This document shows, in pieces, positions 42,485 through 50,386 of a stretch of DNA of 64,000 bases (its first letter is position 1; the number at the start of each line of letters is the position of its first letter). The position numbers were made by a program, and so were the translations under genes. Under the pieces are notes generated by a model, which was not told where the DNA came from, did not search any database, and saw only the letters and a list, made by a program, of their open reading frames with translations. The stretch comes from an uncultured Flavobacteriales bacterium (lineage in GTDB: Bacteria; Bacteroidota; Bacteroidia; Flavobacteriales_D; Crocinitomicaceae), in the NCBI GenBank assembly GCA_903935095.1, contig CAIZQH010000015.1, positions 1-64,000 of the forward strand. The letters are read 5' to 3'.

Positions 42485-45451
42485 CTACGACAATTCCATA
42501 TACCGCACGTCTTGCTGAAAGGGCAATTTTTGCATCCACCCTACTTGTAAACAATAGTAAGAAAACTCTTCGGTTACTACTCCCCGCAAGTGATAAATTC
42601 CTTTTCCGTGAAAGGGAAAACGCCGCACACTCTCCGGAAAATGGACGGTGTCAATCGTGTCTCCGTTCACATCGATAAAGGTTCCGAAATTCATCAATGC
42701 TCCTCTTGCTGTCTTGGATTGTTTGATGGCCACCAAATACCCAAATAATTCGACGGTCATTCCCAGTAACGATTCCATTTCAACCGCCTTCACATGCTGC
42801 GCCGGGAGCACTGATTGAAGCAAGCGAAAAGGATTACACAGGGGAAATCCCATTAATTCCATTTGCTCAAAGGACGCCTCTTCCTCCTGCTCTTCCAAGT
42901 CTGGTAGCTCAAAATGACGCGAACGAACCTCAAACAATTCGATGCTTCGGTCCCGTTGTGGATTTTTATGGTGGTGAAAATGTGCTTTCCACAACAATTC
43001 CTTACGCTTCTCTGGAAAATCACGCAGCGCTCCAATGCGAATCAACAGCGATGTTTGCTCCAATGGAACATGCACACGACGGACAAAATCTTCAAAGTCA
43101 CGGAATTCCCCCGCACGATCGCGTTCCTCCAAAATCTTCAAGACCAATGACGCTTCAATTCCTGCAACCAAATTGAATCCAAGAATTAATGTATTCCCCG
43201 ACAGCACACACTCATAGGAACCATGATTCACTGACGGAGCCTCAATCTCCGCTCCAAAACGCCGCGCTTCGTGCACATAGATTTCTGTTCGGTAATAGCC
43301 CCCGAAATTATTGATCGTCGCCGTCATGTATTCCAATGGATAATGCGCCTTCAAGTACAAACTTTGGTAACTTTCCACCGCATACGAAGCGGAATGTCCC
43401 TTCGAAAAGGCATAGCCCGCAAAACTCTCAATCTGACGCCAGACATCCATCGTCAATTTCTGATCGTATCCTTTTTTTGTACAATTGCCAACGAACTGTT
43501 CCTGAACACGCAGAAATTCCTCCCTCGAACGAAATTTACCAGACATTCCTCTCCGCAGGACATCCGCCTCTGCTAAACTGAGTCCAGCAAAGTGATGTGC
43601 GACTTTGATGACATCTTCCTGATACACCATCACCCCATACGTTTCTGGCATAATTTCGAGTAAAATCGGATGTGCTTCTTTCCGACGTTCTGGATTTCGG
43701 TGACGCAAAATATACTCCCGCATCATTCCCGACTGCGCAACTCCCGGACGTATAATCGAACTCGCAGCCACCAATTCAAGGTACGTCTCGACTTTTAATT
43801 TGGACATCAACATCCGCATGGCGGGCGATTCTACGTAAAAACAACCAAGTGCTTTTCCAACCAACAACAACTGACGGACTTTTTCATCCTGCTTAAAATG
43901 CGCCACATCGTGAATGTCGTGCGGTGGTTCTTCGGGACGATTGTACGCAATCACCTCCAAGCAATCGTGAATTTTCCCGAGTCCACGCTGACTCAAAATA
44001 TCGAACTTATACAAGCCAACATCCTCCGCTTCCATCATTGAAAACTGTGTAGTTGGATACCCTTTTGGCGGTAAAAAAGTCGCGGAATACCAGGTCATTG
44101 GACGCTCGCTGATCACAATTCCTCCCGAATGTACACTCAAATGCGAGGGCAATCCCTGAATGTACTTGCTGTAACGCAAAACCAAGCGCGAGAATTGGTC
44201 CAACTTGTCGAATTGAAACTTCCCACTACTCAAGGTATCAATTTCCGATTTCGGCAAACCAAAGACCTTTCCCAATTCCCGAATAGTCGCCCGATACTGA
44301 AAGGTATTGTAGGTACACAGCCATGCGGTATGTGGATAACGTTCAAACAAATAGCGTACAATATCATCGCGATCCTTCCACGAGAAGTCAATGTCAAAAT
44401 CCGGTGGATTCTTGCGATACAGGTTAATGAAACGCTCAAAATACAGGTCCAATTCGAGCGGATCAACGTCCGTAATGCGTAGCAAATACGCCACGATGCT
44501 ATTCGCCCCACTCCCGCGTCCGACATGAAAATATCCTTTAGATCGCGCATACGAGGTAAAGTCCCACGTGATGAGAAAATAAGACAAGTAATGCTTCTCT
44601 GCGATGACTTCAATCTCCATCTCAATGCGCTCAATGATTTCATCCGTCACGACTTTGTAGCGGTAATCGAGTCCTTCTGCACAGAGTTCTTTGAGCAAGT
44701 TGCGATCTCCGTCAATCGTTCCGGTATACGTCGTTGGATTTTGAGGCTTGGCATCGTCACCGAACTCAAAGTTCACGCGGCAACGTCCAAACAAGGCTTC
44801 GGTACGCTCAATGATTTCTGGGTACTCGGAAACGCCGGCAGCAAGCGGAGCTTCTTTCCATTCTTGGTAGGAAATAAAACGTTCGTTCTCATCCGCCTGA
44901 TCTTCTTTTTCCAACTTCGACAGCAAGCAATTGTGGTCAATGGCTCGAAGCAAACGGTGTGCGTTAAAATCCGCCTTCGATTGAAAGACCATTGATTGCA
45001 GCGCGAGCAACTTCCCTCTCGGAACCTTCTTGTATTTTATGTTTAAGTAAACTAATTCAGATAGCTGTATTTCAATGTATTCGTGTTCTTTTAGTTTCGC
45101 TGGATACTGCTCAATCGAATAACACACATAGCAACTTGAAAAGTGCGGCAAAACCCTTGGAAAAGGGATTTTTCGGTGAATAAACTGACTTAAAAACACA
45201 TTCAATTCATTCAATCCATGATTGTTTCGCGCAATCACCGTCGCGATTTTCTCACGTTCATTGCGCAGCTCCACACCCACCACTGGAAGAATTCCTTTCC
45301 GTTGCGCTTCCCGCACAAAAGCAAGCACGGCACCTGTCGAATTGATGTCCGCCAAGAAAACATAGGGATAGCCGCTATCCGCTGCCCATTGGACAATGGC
45401 TTCCGGAGAATGAATGCCATACTTCAAACTAAAATGAGACTTCGTTTTCAT
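42485..45451 (-). CDS. dnaE2: Error-prone type DNA polymerase III alpha subunit (DnaE2/ImuC-like)
   Basis: A 988-residue C-family polymerase, much shorter than a replicative Bacteroidota DnaE. The N-terminal PHP domain looks degenerate (LADINST where active PHP domains have LTDHG). The palm has GRGSGANSIVAYLLRITDVDPLELDLYFERF and the catalytic aspartates in PPDFDIDF, and a finger/little-finger region with YQEDVIKVA, FSKGHSASYA and a helix-hairpin-helix follow. A C-terminal OB domain remains, but the tau-binding tail is absent. It lies 12 bases after dinB, so both probably act together in mutagenic translesion repair. No imuA or imuB is present. Confidence 0.85.
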   Translation of the reverse strand: MKTKSHFSLKYGIHSPEAIVQWAADSGYPYVFLADINSTGAVLAFVREAQRKGILPVVGVELRNEREKIATVIARNNHGLNELNVFLSQFIHRKIPFPRVLPHFSSCYVCYSIEQYPAKLKEHEYIEIQLSELVYLNIKYKKVPRGKLLALQSMVFQSKADFNAHRLLRAIDHNCLLSKLEKEDQADENERFISYQEWKEAPLAAGVSEYPEIIERTEALFGRCRVNFEFGDDAKPQNPTTYTGTIDGDRNLLKELCAEGLDYRYKVVTDEIIERIEMEIEVIAEKHYLSYFLITWDFTSYARSKGYFHVGRGSGANSIVAYLLRITDVDPLELDLYFERFINLYRKNPPDFDIDFSWKDRDDIVRYLFERYPHTAWLCTYNTFQYRATIRELGKVFGLPKSEIDTLSSGKFQFDKLDQFSRLVLRYSKYIQGLPSHLSVHSGGIVISERPMTWYSATFLPPKGYPTTQFSMMEAEDVGLYKFDILSQRGLGKIHDCLEVIAYNRPEEPPHDIHDVAHFKQDEKVRQLLLVGKALGCFYVESPAMRMLMSKLKVETYLELVAASSIIRPGVAQSGMMREYILRHRNPERRKEAHPILLEIMPETYGVMVYQEDVIKVAHHFAGLSLAEADVLRRGMSGKFRSREEFLRVQEQFVGNCTKKGYDQKLTMDVWRQIESFAGYAFSKGHSASYAVESYQSLYLKAHYPLEYMTATINNFGGYYRTEIYVHEARRFGAEIEAPSVNHGSYECVLSGNTLILGFNLVAGIEASLVLKILEERDRAGEFRDFEDFVRRVHVPLEQTSLLIRIGALRDFPEKRKELLWKAHFHHHKNPQRDRSIELFEVRSRHFELPDLEEQEEEASFEQMELMGFPLCNPFRLLQSVLPAQHVKAVEMESLLGMTVELFGYLVAIKQSKTARGALMNFGTFIDVNGDTIDTVHFPESVRRFPFHGKGIYHLRGVVTEEFSYYCLQVGWMQKLPFQQDVRYMELS

Positions 45452-45463
45452 AAAAGAGAATAC

Positions 45464-46681
45464 TTACACACGTCGATTTGCGAGCAACATCGGCGGTTCT
45501 CCATTAAATGGATTATGGTGTCCGATCGTACGCGCCTCCATACCAATTGCCCGAATCACCGCTCGGTCACCGTAGCGCACCCGAATCTGATCCAGCGCTT
45601 TATACAGCGAAGCAAAATGCGTGTCGTTATCAAACAAGTTCAACTGGTGATGTCCAGAAACCAAGGAACTAAAGCGAATGCCAATGAGTCGAACCAGTAG
45701 GCGTCGGTTGTAAATGCGCTTAAACAATTCCGTAACGACCGGCAACAACTCATGATCTGCTGCGGTGTACGCAATTTGCTTTTGGAGTGTCTGCGTTTGA
45801 AAGTCAGAATAGCGAATTTTAACCGTTACACAGCCCGTCAGCTTCATTCCTCTGCGCAACTGAAAAGCTAAATTCTCCGCCATGGCAGCGAGGATTCCAT
45901 TCAACTTCACGACATCAATCGTATCTTGATCGAAGGTTCGTTCAGTGGAAATAGACTTCCGCTCGTTGTATTGTTCCACGGGGGAATGATCGATTCCTTG
46001 AGCTTTTTTCCAGATACTCACGCCATTCATTCCCAGCGCCCCTTCCATCATCTCCATCGGCATTTCCTGCACTGTTTTGATTTTCCGCACACCAAGATTG
46101 CACAAGGTTTGATAGGTCTTGGTTCCCACCATCGGAATTTTCTTCACGGACAAGGGCGCCAAAAAATCGCGTTCCGTCCCGTAGTCGACGTGAATTTGAT
46201 TGTTCGGTTTTGCTTCACCGGTAGCAATTTTGGACACTGTTTTATTCTGCGACAAGCCAAAGGAGATGGGTAATCCCGTTTCCTTCAGGATACGCTGACG
46301 CAGTTCTCCCGCATACTTAAAGGTACCGAAGAAGCGGTCCATTCCCGTGAAATCAATGTAGAATTCATCGATGGACATTTTCTCATACACGGGAACAGCC
46401 TCGCGGATGATTTCAGTTACATCGCGCGAGTATCCACTATACGTTTGTGTATTCCCCTTAATGACAATGGCTTCCGGACATCTTTCCCTCGCCATTTTCA
46501 TCGGCATGGCGGAATGAATTCCAAACTGCCTTGCCTCATAGCTACAGGAAGCAACCACTCCTCGGTCACTTGTCCCGCCAATCAAAATGGGTTTTCCAAC
46601 TAAACGACTATCTAATAAACGTTCACAGGAGACAAAAAACGTGTCTAGGTCCATGTGAACAATCGAACGCAATACTGACAT
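45464..46681 (-). CDS. dinB: DNA polymerase IV (Y-family, DinB)
   Basis: A 405-residue translesion polymerase. The palm motifs HMDLDTFFVSCE and SIDEFYIDFTG hold the three catalytic acids. SYEARQFGIHSAMP is the finger motif. The thumb contains GLSQNKTVSKIATGEAKPN and a helix-hairpin-helix (KIPMVGTKTYQTLCNLGVRKIKTVQEM), then the little-finger domain. A beta-clamp-binding peptide QLNLF lies near residue 345. It is the first gene of the minus-strand set dinB, dnaE2, VOC and the two-helix protein. The ATG at 46681 was preferred to a TTG two codons upstream. No SOS box was identified. Confidence 0.92.
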   Translation of the reverse strand: MSVLRSIVHMDLDTFFVSCERLLDSRLVGKPILIGGTSDRGVVASCSYEARQFGIHSAMPMKMARERCPEAIVIKGNTQTYSGYSRDVTEIIREAVPVYEKMSIDEFYIDFTGMDRFFGTFKYAGELRQRILKETGLPISFGLSQNKTVSKIATGEAKPNNQIHVDYGTERDFLAPLSVKKIPMVGTKTYQTLCNLGVRKIKTVQEMPMEMMEGALGMNGVSIWKKAQGIDHSPVEQYNERKSISTERTFDQDTIDVVKLNGILAAMAENLAFQLRRGMKLTGCVTVKIRYSDFQTQTLQKQIAYTAADHELLPVVTELFKRIYNRRLLVRLIGIRFSSLVSGHHQLNLFDNDTHFASLYKALDQIRVRYGDRAVIRAIGMEARTIGHHNPFNGEPPMLLANRRV

Positions 46682-46819
46682 GATCAAAAAGATTAAAGTA
46701 AATGCGTGCTATCGTTGGTCCAACAAAGTTACTAAAATGATTAGATATTCATCTTTTATTTTGATGATATTTTAATCATATTGATATTTTTCACTAAATT
46801 CAATAGAAAAAAAAGAAAG

Positions 46820-47323
46820 ATGGAACTAACAACAATCAAAAACAGCATTCACGAAATCAGGGGAAAACGCGTCATTCTTGATTATGAATTGGCGAAAATG
46901 TATGAAGTAGAAACGCGTGTATTAAAACAAGCCGTCCGCAGAAACATCGATCGATTTCCGGAAGATTTTATGTTTGAACTGACAGAAGAGGAAATGAAAA
47001 ACTTGACATCACAAATTGTGATGTCAAGTTGGGGAGGTACCAGACATGTAATATTCGCTTTCACAGAACAAGGAATAGCCATGCTATCAAGTGTACTAAA
47101 AAGTAAATTGGCCATTCAAATCAACATTTCCATCATGCGTGCATTTGTGATGATGCGTCAATGGAGCCTCACCTATCATGAACTAGCGGAGCGATTAGAC
47201 GAGTTGGAACGTAAACACGGACAGCGCTTTGATGGCATTGAACAAGTGTTAAATTACTTTATACAGAAAGACAAACAAAGCGCTCAGCAGAATCAAAGAA
47301 AACAAGTGGGGTATAATAAATAA
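46820..47323 (+). CDS. ORF6N-domain DNA-binding protein, copy 1
   Basis: A 167-residue protein whose N-terminal 90 residues are an ORF6N domain (VILDYELAKMYEVETRVLKQAVRRNIDRFPEDFMFELT, then SSWGGTRHVIFAFTEQGIAMLS), a fold found in phage and bacterial DNA-binding proteins. The C-terminal half is a helical, coiled-coil-like oligomerisation region (LTYHELAERLDELERKHGQRFDGIEQVL). The target is unknown. It is the first of three tandem paralogues. Its stop overlaps the next start by one base. A perfect 31-bp palindrome lies in its coding sequence at 47000-47030. Confidence 0.85.
   Translation: MELTTIKNSIHEIRGKRVILDYELAKMYEVETRVLKQAVRRNIDRFPEDFMFELTEEEMKNLTSQIVMSSWGGTRHVIFAFTEQGIAMLSSVLKSKLAIQINISIMRAFVMMRQWSLTYHELAERLDELERKHGQRFDGIEQVLNYFIQKDKQSAQQNQRKQVGYNK
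47000..47030. other. Intragenic palindrome in ORF6N copy 1
   Basis: AACTTGACATCACAA, a single A, then its exact reverse complement: 15-bp arms, 31 bases in all, inside codons for NLTSQIVMSSW. Confidence 0.95.
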
Positions 47324-47811
47324 TGGAATTAACAACAATCAAAAACAGCATTCACGAAATCAGGGGAAAACGCGTCATTCTTGATTATGAATTGGCGAAA
47401 ATGTATGAAGTAGAAACGCGTGTATTAAAACAAGCCGTGCGCAGAAACATCGATCGATTTCCGGAAGATTTTATGTTTGAACTTAGTTTAGATGAAATGA
47501 AAAACTTGGTATCACAAAATGTGATACCATCATTAAAATATTTCGGTGGAGCTAAGGTTTATGCATTTTCAGAGCAAGGGGTGGCCATGCTATCAAGTGT
47601 GCTCAAAAGTAAATTGGCCATCATGCGCGCCTTTGTCATGATTCGACAATGGGCATTCACGCACCAGGAACTTTCCGAGAAGTTAACAGCGCTTGAAAAA
47701 CAACACCAGCAAAAATTCAAGGACATCGATCAAGTGCTCACGTATTTACTGCAAAAAGATCAGACTAAAATCAAACTAGCACCAAGAGAAAAAGTGGGCT
47801 ATAAAAAATAA
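47323..47811 (+). CDS. ORF6N-domain DNA-binding protein, copy 2
   Basis: A 162-residue paralogue. Its first 160 bases differ from copy 1 at only about two positions, while its last 190 bases are nearly identical to copy 3, so it looks like a recombinant of the two. It lacks a five-residue stretch present in both neighbours (after SKLAI, where copies 1 and 3 have QINIS or an equivalent), which shortens a helix. The ORF6N domain and the C-terminal coiled-coil part are otherwise kept. The start overlaps the copy 1 stop (TAATG). It has its own palindrome at 47507-47529. Confidence 0.82.
   Translation: MELTTIKNSIHEIRGKRVILDYELAKMYEVETRVLKQAVRRNIDRFPEDFMFELSLDEMKNLVSQNVIPSLKYFGGAKVYAFSEQGVAMLSSVLKSKLAIMRAFVMIRQWAFTHQELSEKLTALEKQHQQKFKDIDQVLTYLLQKDQTKIKLAPREKVGYKK
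47507..47529. other. Intragenic palindrome in ORF6N copy 2
   Basis: TGGTATCACA, AAA, TGTGATACCA: perfect 10-bp arms at the same codon position as the palindrome of copy 1 but with two compensating base changes in each arm. Confidence 0.93.
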
Positions 47812-48318
47812 ATGATGGAATTAACAACAATCAAAAACAGCATTCACGAAATCAGAGGAAAGAAAGTCATACTTGACTTTGAATTAGCCAAAATGTATCA
47901 AGTGGAAACAAAATACCTAAAAAGAACGGTAAGAAATCATTTGAAGAGATTTCCATCAGATTTCATGTTTGAGTTAAGCAATGATGAGTGGAATGACTTG
48001 AGGTGCAAAAACAGCACCACAAGTTGGGGTGGACAACGCTATCTTCCATTTGCATTTACCGAGCAAGGAGTCGCCATGTTAAGCGGCTTGCTCAATTCTG
48101 ATTTGGCCATTGAAATGAACATAGCCATCATGCGCGCCTTTGTCATGATTCGACAATGGGCATTCACGCACCAGGAACTTTCCGAGAAGTTGACGGCGCT
48201 TGAAAAACAACACCAGCAAAAATTCAAGGACATCGATCAAGTGCTCACGTATTTACTGCAAAAAGATCAGGCTAAAATCAAACCAGCACCAAGAGAAAAA
48301 GTGGGGTATAAAATATGA
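47812..48318 (+). CDS. ORF6N-domain DNA-binding protein, copy 3
   Basis: A 168-residue paralogue (167 if the second ATG at 47815 is used). The DNA-binding half differs more from copies 1 and 2 (KVILDFELAKMYQVETKYLKRTVRNHLKRFPSDFMFELS) and has TTSWGGQRYLPFAFTEQGVAML. The C-terminal half is almost identical to copy 2 at DNA level. It starts directly after the copy 2 stop. It carries a third, different palindrome at 47996-48024. The three genes appear to be one transcript. Confidence 0.83.
   Translation: MMELTTIKNSIHEIRGKKVILDFELAKMYQVETKYLKRTVRNHLKRFPSDFMFELSNDEWNDLRCKNSTTSWGGQRYLPFAFTEQGVAMLSGLLNSDLAIEMNIAIMRAFVMIRQWAFTHQELSEKLTALEKQHQQKFKDIDQVLTYLLQKDQAKIKPAPREKVGYKI
47996..48024. other. Intragenic palindrome in ORF6N copy 3
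   Basis: ACTTG-A-GGTGC, a 7-base loop, GCACC-A-CAAGT: ten of eleven positions pair. It is at the same codon position as in copies 1 and 2. The outer ACTTG/CAAGT matches copy 1, but the inner arm is unrelated. Confidence 0.85.
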
Positions 48319-48326
48319 ACTAAAAC

Positions 48327-48347
48327 AGTAGAAGTCCCCTACTTTTT
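48327..48347 (+). terminator. Weak hairpin after the ORF6N genes
   Basis: AGTAG/CTACT with a 7-base loop followed by TTTT, about 10 bases after the third ORF6N stop. The stem is short, so termination efficiency is doubtful. Confidence 0.35.
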
Positions 48348-48535
48348 AACATCAAGTATTTAGAGCGAATTCGTCCTTTATTCGATGATTGATGAAATAT
48401 TTTTCTATTTTTATAAATCGTTGATCAATGAGGCATAGCAAACAGATGGATGTTGAGCTTAAGAGAATTCATGAGGGGTATAAGTAAGTTATAACCAATG
48501 GTTAGAAGTAAAAATAGAGAACTACAAAAAATCCA

Positions 48536-49270
48536 ATGATAAATTATACACCGACAATTAGTTATAAATCAAGATTATTTATACTGATTATTTGCCTTAC
48601 TTTTATGGTGTCTTGCACCGTAACTAATAATTTGTATGTTACCAATCCCAACCCAATGGGCAAAGGGAATTCGGAGGGTTATTTGGGCATAGGTGCCGGT
48701 GTGAAAGCAAAAATAGATTCGATAAACAATACTACTGGCAAAATATCTTTTACAAATAAGATTTCAAACGCTCCTATTTTATCAGTAGGTGGGCAATGGG
48801 GTGTTTCGAATCAAACAGATGTCAGGTTTGCATTGCATTTACCATATGTTCTTGGTGGCGTGGGTCTACGGGCGGGGTTACAACATAGTTTTATGGATCC
48901 TAGTGCAAAGATGAATTTTGCAATTGGCTTTGATTTAGGAGTTGTTTTTGCTAAAGATTCCATAGAAATATTTGGCTCAAAAAGTTCTTTGTATAGAGAA
49001 ACCAATGGAGGATTAAACGCTGATATTTTTATTCCATTTGGTGTTAATCTAAAAAAAGATATTTCAATAATTCTTACACCCCGATATAGTTTCAATAGAA
49101 TATATATTCGTGAATTTCAATTAAATAATAACACCTCTAATTTTAATTTTGGATACCCAGCATTATCTATAGGGATTAGGAAAAGGCAATTTTATTTTGA
49201 AACAACCGCCATTTACTACGACAGACAGGTTTTCCCACTTTTTGGTATAGTTATATTATTCAAAAACTAA
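48536..49270 (+). CDS. Outer-membrane lipoprotein-like protein, unknown
   Basis: A 244-residue protein with a type II signal (FILIICLTFMVSC, lipobox MVSC near residue 27), then a Gly-rich start and alternating amphipathic strands (for example GISVGGQWGVSNQTDVRFALHLPY-like and LSIGIRKRQFYFETTAIYYD) that suggest a small outer-membrane beta-barrel. No family is recognised. It is AT-rich, follows the ORF6N set after about 215 bases, and is followed 31 bases later by the first attC-like palindrome. It may therefore be the first cassette of the array, though no site was found upstream of it. Confidence 0.6.
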   Translation: MINYTPTISYKSRLFILIICLTFMVSCTVTNNLYVTNPNPMGKGNSEGYLGIGAGVKAKIDSINNTTGKISFTNKISNAPILSVGGQWGVSNQTDVRFALHLPYVLGGVGLRAGLQHSFMDPSAKMNFAIGFDLGVVFAKDSIEIFGSKSSLYRETNGGLNADIFIPFGVNLKKDISIILTPRYSFNRIYIREFQLNNNTSNFNFGYPALSIGIRKRQFYFETTAIYYDRQVFPLFGIVILFKN

Positions 49271-49301
49271 TTTATAACTAGGCAATGTCAAATACCACTG
49301 G

Positions 49302-49433
49302 CTATAACAGCACATTTGCAATAGGCGGGATTTCGTGTTCAGCAGATAGTTTTGTAGTTGCAGAGAGCTTAGTTCTCCGCATCAATATTTGTGGTAAAAA
49401 TCCCGCCCATCGCAAATCTGCAAAACGTTAGCA
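49302..49433 (+). repeat. attC-like palindrome A
   Basis: Outer boxes are CTATAAC at 49302-49308 and GTTAGCA at 49427-49433. The arms pair perfectly as ATTTGC/GCAAAT (49314-49319 with 49412-49417) and GGCGGGATTT/AAATCCCGCC (49324-49333 with 49398-49407), separated by 4-nt unpaired spacers, with a roughly 64-nt loop. The layout matches integron attC sites, but the outer boxes deviate from the class 1 consensus. Confidence 0.6.
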
Positions 49434-49531
49434 AACATTAATAGCATTGTCTTGTCCTGAAATATGCAATCATCATTATTTATAATGTTTCTTAATAAGG
49501 ATAATATTTGTATACTTGCATCAAAAACAAA

Positions 49532-50218
49532 ATGATGAAAAAGATTCTACTTTCTTTAATTTTTGCTTTAGGGCTAACTCAAACAACACAAGCACAAGTT
49601 AGTTGCGACATGATGAACTTAATAGTTAATGTATCTGATACTGGTTTGGTTAAATTATATCATCCCGGTCACTATTTAACTTGGCCACAAAGTGAAAATG
49701 TTATTGTGTGGGAGATTACAGATTCTCAAGGTAATATTATTGCTGACGATACTTTAATTAATAACAGTGATTTTTTGTTTTATCATAATATTCCTCTCAC
49801 CGATACAATGAATGTTACTGCACTATTAACAAATGACTCGGCTGGAATTGCATGTTTGATAGAAGATAAATTATATTGGGAAGTAACAACTATTGGAACT
49901 TCTGTTTTGGGAAGGTGGGAATTTGTTTATGATAATGTAGGTGTAGATGTAACAAATACAGTAGGTATTGATGATATCGAACCTACCACTGCAAGTGTAT
50001 ATCCAAATCCATCAAGTGATGTAATAAATATAAGCTTAAATAAAGGTCAACTTTTAAAAATAGAACTATTTAGTATGACTGGTAGGCTAATATTTAAAAA
50101 GGATTTAAATTCCAAAACATATGCATTAAATATTGGTGATTATCCATCTGGCGTCTATCTGGTGAGAGTTTTTAACCAAAATAATGACATCGTAAACACA
50201 AAGATTTTAAAAGAATAA
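49532..50218 (+). CDS. T9SS-secreted protein
   Basis: A 228-residue protein with a signal peptide (KKILLSLIFALGLTQTTQAQ), about 130 residues of beta-rich sequence of no recognised family and a complete T9SS type A sorting domain (SVYPNPSSDVINISL to NTKILKE). It should be exported through the type IX system and attached to or released from the cell surface. It is the only gene between attC-like sites A and B, and site B starts two bases after its stop. ATGs at 49532 and 49535 are both possible; an upstream TTG was rejected. Confidence 0.78.
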   Translation: MMKKILLSLIFALGLTQTTQAQVSCDMMNLIVNVSDTGLVKLYHPGHYLTWPQSENVIVWEITDSQGNIIADDTLINNSDFLFYHNIPLTDTMNVTALLTNDSAGIACLIEDKLYWEVTTIGTSVLGRWEFVYDNVGVDVTNTVGIDDIEPTTASVYPNPSSDVINISLNKGQLLKIELFSMTGRLIFKKDLNSKTYALNIGDYPSGVYLVRVFNQNNDIVNTKILKE

Positions 50219-50220
50219 CG

Positions 50221-50371
50221 TTTGCTAACAGCACCTACAAGAAATTGGCGGTTCAGTGGTTAAATGAAGCTTTGTGCTTCGTCTCAAGTTCAGTGCTGGC
50301 AGACAGTTTTGTGCTCCGATCCCGATAGCTATCGGGACGCCAACTTCTTGTAGCTTCAAAACGTTAGCAAA
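50221..50371 (+). repeat. attC-like palindrome B
   Basis: Outer TTTGCTAAC (50221-50229) and GTTAGCAAA (50363-50371) are exact inverse complements. The inner arms CTACAAGAA/TTCTTGTAG and TTGGCG/CGCCAA pair with one mismatch between them. The loop carries a separate 16-bp palindrome, CCCGATAGCTATCGGG (50321-50336). This is the clearest of the long sites. Confidence 0.65.
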
Positions 50372-50386
50372 CATTAAAAAGAAAAG

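Noticed and set aside
46740-46790. AT-rich inverted repeat ATGAT-ATTTTA-ATCAT between dinB and ORF6N copy 1
   Set aside because: The arms are only five bases in a very AT-rich stretch, so chance is likely. It was not called as an operator.
48428-48490. Short plus-strand frame MRHSKQMDVELKRIHEGYK
   Set aside because: Nineteen codons with no start context or similarity I can name. Treated as non-coding intergenic sequence.
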